Shown: positions 1-5,279 of the stretch, one piece after another
Numbering within the stretch: the stretch's first letter is position 1
Layout of the letters: the number at the start of each line of letters is the position of its first letter
NCBI GenBank assembly: GCA_945643825.1
Contig: CALZEZ010000113.1
Coordinates: forward strand, 1 to 5,515
Source: an uncultured Lachnospiraceae bacterium
GTDB taxonomy: Bacteria > Bacillota > Clostridia > Lachnospirales > Lachnospiraceae
DNA length: 5,515 nucleotides
Reading direction: 5' to 3'
Position numbers and translations under genes: made by a program
The notes under the pieces: generated by a model
What the model was told of the DNA's origin: nothing
Databases searched by the model: none
Seen by the model: the letters and a program-made list of their open reading frames with translations, nothing else

Positions 1-13
1 CACATTTCTTTAT

Positions 14-20
14 GAGGAGG
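14..20 (+). promoter_or_regulatory. Ribosome binding site of the codB-like gene
   Basis: GAGGAGG lies 11 bases before the ATG at 32. The spacing is slightly long, but no better in-frame start exists in the visible sequence, so this site supports the chosen start. A stop codon in another frame (TGA at 13-15) overlaps it, which is compatible with an upstream gene ending here, although too little sequence is visible to say. Confidence 0.7.
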
Positions 21-31
21 AGAACAAGAGG

Positions 32-1282
32 ATGAAGGAAGAAACACAAAAAACAACGGTAGTCGATGCCGACTACGCAGACAAGGCGGTTGCTCCTGAG
101 AGCCGCAGAAGCGTATTAACCATGTTTATGATTATGCTGGGATTTACCTTTTTCTCAGCGAGCATGTGGGTAGGGCAGCAGCTTGCCGACGGCTTGGATC
201 TGAAGGGCTTTATCGGCTCCCTGGTGCTTGGTGGTATTATTTTAGGTGGATACACCGGATTGCTTGGATATGTGGGAGCAAAGACAGGATTAAGCCTGGA
301 TCTGTTATCCAGAAGAAGCTTCGGAATCAAGGGCTCCTACCTTCCCTCGGCCATGATCAGCTTCACCCAGATTGGCTGGTTCGGCGTGGGTATTGCGATG
401 TTTGCCATCCCGGTAGCAAAAGAGCTTCTCGGCGGCAGCGTGGTGGCACAATATGCACTGGTTGTTATTGCCGGTATCTGTATGACGGCATCTGCTTATT
501 TTGGTATTAAGTCCTTGACTATCGTCAGCTATATTGCGGTTCCTGCCGTAGCGGTGCTTGGAACAGCAGCGATGATCATTGCGGTTATGAGGGGTGATGG
601 AACGATCGTAGAGCAGTTTGCACGTTCAAGCGGAACCTTGACGGTATTTGGTGGTGCGGCGCTCGTTATGGGCTCCTTTGTATCCGGTGGAACGGCTACC
701 CCGAACTTTACCCGCTTTGCAAAGTCCGGACTGACCGGAGCTGTGATTACAGTCATTGCCTTTTTCCTTGGAAATTCCCTGATGTTCTGCTTTGGTGCGA
801 TTTCCTCGATCTTTGTAAATGGCAATGATATCTTTGAGGTAATGTTAGAGCTCAATCTGTTCTATTTTGCAGTTATTGTTCTGGGATTAAATATCTGGAC
901 GACCAATGACAACGCACTCTATTCGGCGGGACTTGGTCTTGCGAATATTTTTGGACAGAAGAAGAAACCGATGGTTCTGATTTCCGGAATTGTCGGAACG
1001 ATTCTTGCCGTATGGCTCTACAATAATTTCTGCGGCTGGTTGAACATCTTAAACTGCACCCTTCCTCCGGTCGGAATCATTCTGGTGTTATCCTACTTTA
1101 TGAATCCGTCCAGATTCATGGGGGAGGAAAAGGAGCTTAAGAACGTTGACTGGTTCGCTGTAGCCGGTGTTGTAGCCGGTGCGGTAGTTGCGAACCTTCT
1201 TCACTGGGGTATTGCTTCGGTAAACGGCATGGTCGTTGCCGCAGTGATTTATCTGATTGGAAGCAAAGTGATTAAGAAATAA
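32..1282 (+). CDS. codB: CodB-like cytosine/nucleobase permease (NCS1 family)
   Basis: Integral membrane transporter of the nucleobase:cation symporter-1 family, expected to bring cytosine (or a close nucleobase analogue) across the cytoplasmic membrane with a cation. The 416-residue length matches E. coli CodB (about 419), and long blocks resemble what I recall of it: GFTFFSASMW (residues 37-46), GYVGAKTGL (79-87), QIGWFGVGIAMFAIPV (113-128, with the substrate-stacking Trp116), FFLGNSLMF (244-252), VLGLNIWTTNDNALY (283-297) and LYNNFCGWL (329-337). Hydrophobic segments run through nearly the whole chain from about residue 30, consistent with some 12 membrane helices. No other ATG lies in frame upstream within the window, and a GAGGAGG ribosome binding site sits 11 bases before this one. 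The usual partner codA (cytosine deaminase) does not follow. Its promoter must lie left of the window. Family assignment is firm; substrate is inferred. Confidence 0.93.
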   Translation: MKEETQKTTVVDADYADKAVAPESRRSVLTMFMIMLGFTFFSASMWVGQQLADGLDLKGFIGSLVLGGIILGGYTGLLGYVGAKTGLSLDLLSRRSFGIKGSYLPSAMISFTQIGWFGVGIAMFAIPVAKELLGGSVVAQYALVVIAGICMTASAYFGIKSLTIVSYIAVPAVAVLGTAAMIIAVMRGDGTIVEQFARSSGTLTVFGGAALVMGSFVSGGTATPNFTRFAKSGLTGAVITVIAFFLGNSLMFCFGAISSIFVNGNDIFEVMLELNLFYFAVIVLGLNIWTTNDNALYSAGLGLANIFGQKKKPMVLISGIVGTILAVWLYNNFCGWLNILNCTLPPVGIILVLSYFMNPSRFMGEEKELKNVDWFAVAGVVAGAVVANLLHWGIASVNGMVVAAVIYLIGSKVIKK

Positions 1283-1295
1283 ATCCGAAAAAATA

Positions 1296-2279
1296 TTAAA
1301 GCACCTCAAAGGGATTTCTTTCGTCCTTCTCAAAGGCAAGAAGTCCCTTTATTGCGTTTCCGACCATATCGGAAACCGCCTGATCGGTATAAAAGGCCAT
1401 ATGCGGGGAGAGCATGACATTACTCATGCCGCTCAGTGTACAGAACGCCTGATTGGCAAAAGGCTTCTTCTCAAAATCGAGGTAATACAGACCCTGCTCT
1501 CCGTCAAAGGTATCTAAGGCGGCAAAGCCCACCTTGCCGGTTCCGATGGCATCGATCAAGTCATCATTGTTGACTAACATTCCGCGGGCTGCATTGATGA
1601 GGATGACACCATCCTTCATTTTTGCAAAAGCATCCCTGCCAATCATATGCCGATTTTCCGGAAGCCCCGGTACATGGAGGGAAACAATATCCGATTCACG
1701 GTATAACGTGTCCAGATCCACATATTGCGCAAATTCTTTAACCGAATCCTTCTCATACAGATCATAAGCAAGGATGCGGCAGCCGAAGCCGGACAGATGT
1801 CGGATCACGGTCTCACCGATTTTGCCGGTGCCGATGATTCCCACAGTGCTGAGTGACAGCTCCTGCCCCATTTTTCCCTCCAGCCCAAAATCCTTCAGGC
1901 TGGCTTTTTTCATAATATAGTCAATTCTTCGGCATGCCATGAGCATCATCATAATCGTATAGTTGGCAACGCTGTTGGGAGAATACGTCACGTGCGTGAC
2001 GCGGATGCCAAGCTTTTTCGCATGCTCTAAATCAATATGGTCGTAGCCGATGCTTCTGGTAGCAATATAGCGGACACCCACCTCATAGAAGCGGTCCAAG
2101 ATTTCCGGATACATCAGATTGGTGATGATCGTAATCGCCTCATATCCTCTGGCAAGCTCCACGTTGTCGAGGGAGGGATACTCGTTTGTGAAACCGTAGG
2201 TTATCCCTGCCTCCTTACAGAAGCGTTCAAAATAAGCCTGTTCATCATATTCACGAAGTGCATAAGCAAAGATTTTCAT
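1296..2279 (-). CDS. D-2-hydroxyacid dehydrogenase, VanH/D-lactate dehydrogenase-like
   Basis: NAD-dependent cytosolic enzyme expected to interconvert a 2-oxoacid (most likely pyruvate) and its D-2-hydroxyacid (D-lactate). The 327 residues have the two-domain layout of the family: a split catalytic domain (about 1-100 and 295-327) around a Rossmann domain. The nucleotide-binding motif is GTGKIG (150-155), with Asp173 after the second strand selecting NAD over NADP. The catalytic set is complete: Arg232 in AARGMLV, Glu261 in DGEQG and His293 in LSPHMAFYTDQAV. The stretches TRSIGYDHID (74-83) and TYSPNSVANYT (98-108) resemble VanH and fermentative D-LDH more than phosphoglycerate dehydrogenases. 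No vanA or vanX partner is present, so a fermentative or NADH-recycling role is likelier than glycopeptide resistance. I start at the ATG at 2279 because an in-frame TTG five codons upstream lies before and in part across the Shine-Dalgarno site. The exact substrate (pyruvate, phenylpyruvate or a branched oxoacid) is not resolved. Confidence 0.9.
   Translation of the reverse strand: MKIFAYALREYDEQAYFERFCKEAGITYGFTNEYPSLDNVELARGYEAITIITNLMYPEILDRFYEVGVRYIATRSIGYDHIDLEHAKKLGIRVTHVTYSPNSVANYTIMMMLMACRRIDYIMKKASLKDFGLEGKMGQELSLSTVGIIGTGKIGETVIRHLSGFGCRILAYDLYEKDSVKEFAQYVDLDTLYRESDIVSLHVPGLPENRHMIGRDAFAKMKDGVILINAARGMLVNNDDLIDAIGTGKVGFAALDTFDGEQGLYYLDFEKKPFANQAFCTLSGMSNVMLSPHMAFYTDQAVSDMVGNAIKGLLAFEKDERNPFEVL
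1308..1350. terminator. Inverted repeat at the convergent gene junction, possible bidirectional terminator
   Basis: AAAGGGATTTCTT (1308-1320) pairs with AAGAAGTCCCTTT (1338-1350), giving a 13-bp stem with one T-G wobble. Inside the 17-base loop a second small stem, CCTT (1325-1328) with AAGG (1333-1336), can form around a 4-base loop. The element lies in the last codons of the minus-strand dehydrogenase gene, just beyond the end of the converging permease gene. It is not a canonical intrinsic terminator: on the plus strand no T-run follows, and on the minus strand the T6 run (in 1283-1307) begins about 15 bases after the stem. It could still stop or stabilise either convergent transcript. Confidence 0.3.
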
Positions 2280-2283
2280 AGTG

Positions 2284-2289
2284 CCTCCT
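2284..2289 (-). promoter_or_regulatory. Ribosome binding site deciding the dehydrogenase start
   Basis: Perfect AGGAGG on the minus strand, four bases before the ATG at 2279. It sits inside the five-codon extension that a TTG start at 2294 would add, so the shorter protein beginning MKIFAYAL is preferred. Confidence 0.8.
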
Positions 2290-2311
2290 GACAATCATTT
2301 GGATACCCACA

Positions 2312-2339
2312 AGTATAGCACATGCGGACAAAAAAGCAA
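2312..2339 (-). promoter_or_regulatory. Probable sigma-A promoter of the D-2-hydroxyacid dehydrogenase gene
   Basis: On the minus strand TTGCTT (2339-2334) and TATACT (2317-2312) are separated by 16 bases, giving a predicted start of transcription near 2305 and a leader of about 26 bases with the AGGAGG site. It fills most of the 66-bp gap after the dihydrouridine synthase gene, suggesting the dehydrogenase can be transcribed on its own and not only by read-through. No convincing terminator hairpin is seen in this gap. Confidence 0.55.
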
Positions 2340-2345
2340 TGCGCG

Positions 2346-3305
2346 TCAAAGTTCTGATATAGTAGCTTCCCGGAACAGACGATTCACCTCTATGGTGTAC
2401 TCGTTTAGCCTGGAGGCTTTTCTTATTTTTTTTAGGTATTTCTCGGGAGAGACAAAGCAGCACGAAAGGTGTGTCCATAGATCCTTCATTTTGTAGAGCA
2501 CAGGAGTATCCCCGCCCGAAAGACAGCGGCAGTAGCCGTCAAGCAGATCGTCGTGGAAGGCTCTTAGCTGTTCCTTTGTCAAAGAGGAAGAGGAAGTCTC
2601 TCGAAGCAGAAGCTGCAGCAGTATGGGATTTCGCAGAATTCCTCGTCCGATCATGACATGATTTATTTCCGGACACATACGCAGAAGCGCCTGATAGGAT
2701 TCCACAGAGACGATATCACCGTTGTAGCATAGCGGGGAGGTGACAGCCTGCTCTTTAAAGAATGCATACGCATCGGCAAAAGCATCCACGTGTGCGTGAC
2801 CATTGTAGTATTCCTTTTGCAGGCGGGGATGCACGATCAGCTCCTCCAGCGGATATTTGGCATAGATACGGAACAGATCCTCCCATTCGGACAAAAATTC
2901 TATTCCGAGTCTGGTTTTTATCGAGATTTTCATCGGGCATTTGTCAAAAATTTCATACAGAAAACGGTCTAATGCCACAGGATCCTCCAGGAATCCGGCA
3001 CCCCTGTGCTTGGCGACCACGGTGCCCGAGGGACAGCCAAGGTTGAGATTTACGGTATCGTACCCATAACTGCGAAGTGTATCGGAGATCGCAAGAAAAT
3101 CCTCGGCCTTGTTCGAAAGAATCTGAGGAATCAGCAGAATATTTTCATTGTTTTCCGGCAGGATATCGCGAATATCGCGGGTACTCATGTGGCGGCTGCC
3201 GATAAAGGGGGCAAAATAGCGTGTTACGCCTCCGAAGTGCTTGGCAAAGGTGTTTCGATATACAAAGGTGGTAAGTCCCTCCATGGGAGCTAAGTAGAAT
3301 TCCAT
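2346..3305 (-). CDS. tRNA-dihydrouridine synthase (Dus family)
   Basis: FMN-dependent enzyme that reduces specific uridines in tRNA to dihydrouridine in the cytoplasm, using NADPH. The 319 residues begin with the barrel-opening motif YLAPMEGLT (4-12). The FMN-contacting Gln61 is in PQILSN, the catalytic Cys91 is in NLNLGCPSG, and the matching GAGFL follows at 102-106. Further sites are Lys130 in SIKTRLG, His159 in VHPRLQKEYYNG, the NGD motif (195-197) and the phosphate-binding IGRGILRNP (219-227). A helical tRNA-binding domain occupies roughly 240-319. All hallmark residues are present, so the enzyme should be active. Which Dus subfamily it belongs to, and which tRNA position it modifies, cannot be read from the motifs alone. 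The ATG at 3305 is the only in-frame ATG near the barrel start, although its ribosome binding site is weak (GGA, nine bases upstream). It is transcribed divergently from the FMN-oxidase-like gene. Confidence 0.92.
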   Translation of the reverse strand: MEFYLAPMEGLTTFVYRNTFAKHFGGVTRYFAPFIGSRHMSTRDIRDILPENNENILLIPQILSNKAEDFLAISDTLRSYGYDTVNLNLGCPSGTVVAKHRGAGFLEDPVALDRFLYEIFDKCPMKISIKTRLGIEFLSEWEDLFRIYAKYPLEELIVHPRLQKEYYNGHAHVDAFADAYAFFKEQAVTSPLCYNGDIVSVESYQALLRMCPEINHVMIGRGILRNPILLQLLLRETSSSSLTKEQLRAFHDDLLDGYCRCLSGGDTPVLYKMKDLWTHLSCCFVSPEKYLKKIRKASRLNEYTIEVNRLFREATISEL

Positions 3306-3337
3306 AGTGCATCATCCGTAAGTGTTTTTTTGTTTTG

Positions 3338-3366
3338 ATGTTAGGAGAACTCTGCAGAAATGTCAA
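3338..3366 (-). promoter_or_regulatory. Sigma-A promoter of the dihydrouridine synthase gene
   Basis: On the minus strand a consensus -35 box TTGACA (3366-3361) is followed after 17 bases by TAACAT (3343-3338), four of six matches to TATAAT. Transcription would start near 3331, leaving an A-rich leader of about 25 bases before the ATG at 3305. Confidence 0.65.
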
Positions 3367-3373
3367 GATTGCT

Positions 3374-3387
3374 AAATTGTACAATTT
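3374..3387. promoter_or_regulatory. Perfect 14-bp palindrome between divergent promoters, candidate operator
   Basis: AAATTGTACAATTT reads identically on both strands. It lies 7 bases upstream of the -35 box of the minus-strand dihydrouridine synthase promoter and about 17 bases upstream of the -35 box of the plus-strand oxidase-like promoter. The GT-AC core inside an A/T frame resembles half-sites bound by dimeric GntR-type regulators, but that match is loose and no regulator gene is in the window. It could serve either promoter. Confidence 0.45.
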
Positions 3388-3404
3388 TACAGCATGAACC
3401 TTCT

Positions 3405-3432
3405 TTGTATTTGGATGGACAGCTTCTATAAT
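3405..3432 (+). promoter_or_regulatory. Promoter of the FMN-oxidase-like / isomerase-like operon
   Basis: A perfect TATAAT (3427-3432) is preceded, 16 bases upstream, by TTGTAT (3405-3410), which keeps the TTG of the -35 consensus. Transcription would begin near 3439, about 20 bases before the ATG at 3460. The weak -35 and the palindrome just upstream would suit a promoter helped or controlled by a regulator. Confidence 0.6.
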
Positions 3433-3459
3433 AAAAGAAGAGAATAGGAGGTTAGCATA

Positions 3460-4344
3460 ATGACTTACACAGCAGATTCCAATGAGATTACAAGAGCGTA
3501 TTTTGATTCGCTTCTTGTCGAATCCCGTTTTTTTGATTCGGAGCTTCCGGATATGAGACTTAAACTTTGGGGTGAGACCTTTGAGACACCGATCATGACA
3601 GCGGCTCTGTCGCATTTGCACCACATCTGTGACAATGCGATGACGGAGTTTGCAAAGGGGGCACTGGGTGCCGGCGCGTGTCATTTCTACGGCATGGGCG
3701 AGGATAAAGAGTTGGAGGATATTGTGGCGACCGGTGCAAAGACGGTGAAAATCATCAAGCCGCATGCGGACGATAAAGAGGTGTTTCGCCGCATCGAGCA
3801 TGCTGCAAAGACAGGCGTTTTTGCTATGGGAATGGATGTGGATCATGCCTTTAACGGAAGCGGCGGCTATGATGTGGTGCAGGGCTTGCCGATGAAGGCC
3901 AAAAGCAAGGCGCAGATCAGAGAATATGTGCAGGCTTCTCCTGTCCCGTTTATTATTAAGGGTGTGCTCAGTGTACAGGATACGGCAGCGTGCGTCGAGG
4001 CCGGTGTGAAGGGAATTGTTGTATCGCATCACCATGGCATCATGTCACATTCCGTTGCGCCTCTTATGATGCTTCCAGAGATTGTAAGGGCAGCAGAAGG
4101 ACAGTTAAAAATCTTTGTGGACTGCGGCGTTGAGAGCGCGATGGATGCCTACAAGGCACTGGCGCTTGGAGCGGATGCAGTCTGCGTGGGAAGACATCTG
4201 ATGGAGCCGCTAAAGAATGGTGCACAGGGAGTGACAGAGAGAATGAAGCAGATGAGCGGGGAGCTTTCTGCAATCATGGCGCGCACCGGAGTAAAGAATC
4301 TTTCTTCCTTTGATCCTTCGGTCATTCATCATAGAAATTTCTAA
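3460..4344 (+). CDS. Short FMN-dependent alpha-hydroxy-acid dehydrogenase homologue, atypical active site
   Basis: Member of the FMN-dependent 2-hydroxyacid oxidase/dehydrogenase superfamily (glycolate oxidase, lactate oxidase), predicted to be a cytosolic TIM barrel. At 294 residues it is shorter than the usual 350-380: the N-terminal helices that carry an active-site Tyr are absent and the central loop is reduced. Family landmarks are TPIMTAALS (43-51, FMN pocket), PFIIKGVLSVQDT (163-175, with flavin-contacting Lys167) and the strand leading to SHHHG (189-193). FVDCGVESAMDAYKALALGADAVCVGR (in 219-245) is the phosphate-binding end of the barrel. The diagnostic SNHG-x-R-Q signature has become SHHHGIM: a histidine that can act as base remains but the substrate-carboxylate Arg is lost. 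The usual DGG-x-R phosphate-site Arg is Glu225. AGGAGG (3446-3451), eight bases before the ATG, fixes the start. It is co-transcribed with the isomerase-like gene. Fold is confident; reaction and substrate are unknown. Confidence 0.85.
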   Translation: MTYTADSNEITRAYFDSLLVESRFFDSELPDMRLKLWGETFETPIMTAALSHLHHICDNAMTEFAKGALGAGACHFYGMGEDKELEDIVATGAKTVKIIKPHADDKEVFRRIEHAAKTGVFAMGMDVDHAFNGSGGYDVVQGLPMKAKSKAQIREYVQASPVPFIIKGVLSVQDTAACVEAGVKGIVVSHHHGIMSHSVAPLMMLPEIVRAAEGQLKIFVDCGVESAMDAYKALALGADAVCVGRHLMEPLKNGAQGVTERMKQMSGELSAIMARTGVKNLSSFDPSVIHHRNF

Positions 4345-4352
4345 ACAGGAAA

Positions 4353-4357
4353 AGAGG
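4353..4357 (+). promoter_or_regulatory. Ribosome binding site deciding the isomerase-like start
   Basis: AGAGG lies six bases before the ATG at 4364, inside the 19-bp gap after the oxidase-like gene. It favours this start over the in-frame ATG at 4310, which has no such site and lies within the upstream coding sequence. Confidence 0.6.
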
Positions 4358-4363
4358 TTTATT

Positions 4364-5191
4364 ATGCTGCTTGGATTAAATACAACCATCTCGCATACAA
4401 GCCCTGCAGATTGGGCGAGACGGAATAAGGAGTTAGGCTGTGGGGCAGTGGTTCTGCCGGTGGATTACCGGGCAGGTCATGCGAAGTACATGGAGTACGC
4501 GGATGCCGCAAAGGAGCAGGAGCTTGTCATTGCTGAGGTTGGGATCTGGAAGAATATGCTTGCGGCAGACGCAAATGAGCGCAGGGAAGCTATGGAGTAT
4601 TCGATCGGGCAGCTTGCAATGGCAGAGGAGATCGGAGCAAGATGCTGTGTGAACATTGCGGGAACTCCGGTGCCCGGACGTTGGGACGGCGGCTATGCAC
4701 AGAATTTCACGAAAGAAACATGGGATCGCACCGTCGAGGCAATCCGTGAGATCATCGATGCGGTGCATCCGGTTCATACGAGATTTACCATCGAGCCGAT
4801 GCCATGGATGGTGCCGACCGGTCCGGATGAATATCTGCGTCTGATTGATGCCGTTGATCGGGAGAGCTTTGCCGTTCACATGGATGCCGTCAACATGATC
4901 AATTGCCCGGAGCGGTATTTCTTTTCGGATGCTTTTTTGAGAGAATGCTTTGATAAGCTCCATGGAAGAATCTGCAGCTGCCATTTGAAGGATATTGTGC
5001 TGCTTGCTCCATTCACGTTTCAGCTTAAGGAGGTAAGCTGCGGAGAGGGCACTTTGAATCTTTCGCTCTATGCGGAGCTCGCCACGGCAGAAGATGAGGA
5101 TATGCCGCTTCTGTTAGAACATCTTGACACAGAGACGGATTACCTTAAGAGTCTTCAATACGTACAAAATCGACTTGGATTGTCAAAATAA
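4364..5191 (+). CDS. TIM-barrel sugar (phosphate) isomerase/epimerase-like protein
   Basis: Member of the xylose isomerase-like TIM barrel superfamily (AP endonuclease family 2), which includes ketose 3-epimerases, hydroxypyruvate isomerase and inosose enzymes. Its 275 residues match the usual 260-300. The four-residue divalent-metal site can be placed: Glu144 in FTIEPMPW, Asp174 in VHMDAVNM, His207 in CHLKD and Glu252 in LLLEHLD. His172 and the GEG at 227-229 add family-typical substrate contacts. These point to an active metal-dependent isomerase or epimerase working on a small hydroxy-ketone or sugar; the exact substrate cannot be read. I start at the ATG at 4364, whose protein begins MLLGLNTT directly with the first barrel strand and is preceded by AGAGG six bases away. 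An in-frame ATG at 4310 lies inside the preceding gene and would add 18 residues of unrelated sequence. The 19-bp gap to the oxidase-like gene indicates one transcript. Confidence 0.88.
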   Translation: MLLGLNTTISHTSPADWARRNKELGCGAVVLPVDYRAGHAKYMEYADAAKEQELVIAEVGIWKNMLAADANERREAMEYSIGQLAMAEEIGARCCVNIAGTPVPGRWDGGYAQNFTKETWDRTVEAIREIIDAVHPVHTRFTIEPMPWMVPTGPDEYLRLIDAVDRESFAVHMDAVNMINCPERYFFSDAFLRECFDKLHGRICSCHLKDIVLLAPFTFQLKEVSCGEGTLNLSLYAELATAEDEDMPLLLEHLDTETDYLKSLQYVQNRLGLSK

Positions 5192-5211
5192 TCTGAATAT
5201 TCGATAAAATG

Positions 5212-5240
5212 TTGCAATATTTTTGGGAGCGACCTATAAT
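5212..5240 (+). promoter_or_regulatory. Sigma-A promoter of the PAS-domain gene
   Basis: TTGCAA (5212-5217) and a perfect TATAAT (5235-5240) are separated by exactly 17 bases, in the 88-bp gap after the isomerase-like gene. Transcription would start near 5247, giving a leader of about 33 bases. It indicates that the signalling gene is a separate transcription unit from the operon to its left. No terminator hairpin with a stable GC stem is visible before it. Confidence 0.7.
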
Positions 5241-5264
5241 ATACACTGTGAGGGATAAAGTACT

Positions 5265-5272
5265 AAGGGGAG
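5265..5272 (+). promoter_or_regulatory. Ribosome binding site supporting the GTG start of the PAS-domain gene
   Basis: AAGGGGAG lies seven bases before the GTG at 5280. No ATG in this frame occurs until residue 31 of the protein, inside the conserved domain, so this site is what fixes the non-ATG start. Confidence 0.65.
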
Positions 5273-5279
5273 ATTGAAC

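Noticed and set aside
1296..2279. Glycopeptide-resistance vanH gene.
   Set aside because: There is no D-Ala-D-Lac ligase, D,D-dipeptidase or two-component system in the window; the neighbours are a dus gene and a permease.
2318..2345. T6 run just after the dihydrouridine synthase stop as a terminator.
   Set aside because: No stable stem precedes the T-run; the region is better explained as the promoter of the dehydrogenase gene.
3501..3540. Direct repeat TTTTGATTCG (3501-3510, 3531-3540) with an inverted CGAATC between (3519-3524), allowing two alternative 6-bp hairpins early in the oxidase-like gene.
   Set aside because: The repeats encode the same residues FDS in frame, 10 codons apart, and the stems are short. 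Coding coincidence explains it better than an RNA switch.
4310..4363. Longer isomerase-like start at 4310, overlapping the preceding gene.
   Set aside because: The added 18 residues are unlike the family's N-terminus, which begins at the first barrel strand. A ribosome binding site sits before the ATG at 4364 and none before 4310.
4364..5191. C-glycoside-cleaving enzyme subunit (DgpC/CarC-like xylose isomerase fold) as identity of the isomerase-like protein.
   Set aside because: The small partner subunit that such enzymes need is not adjacent, and the protein has the ordinary isomerase/epimerase length and motifs.
5192..5230. AATATT ... AATATTTTT in the gap after the isomerase-like gene as an intrinsic terminator.
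   Set aside because: The stem would be six A-T pairs with a 14-base loop and no GC pairs, and it overlaps the -35 box of the next promoter. It is too weak to call.
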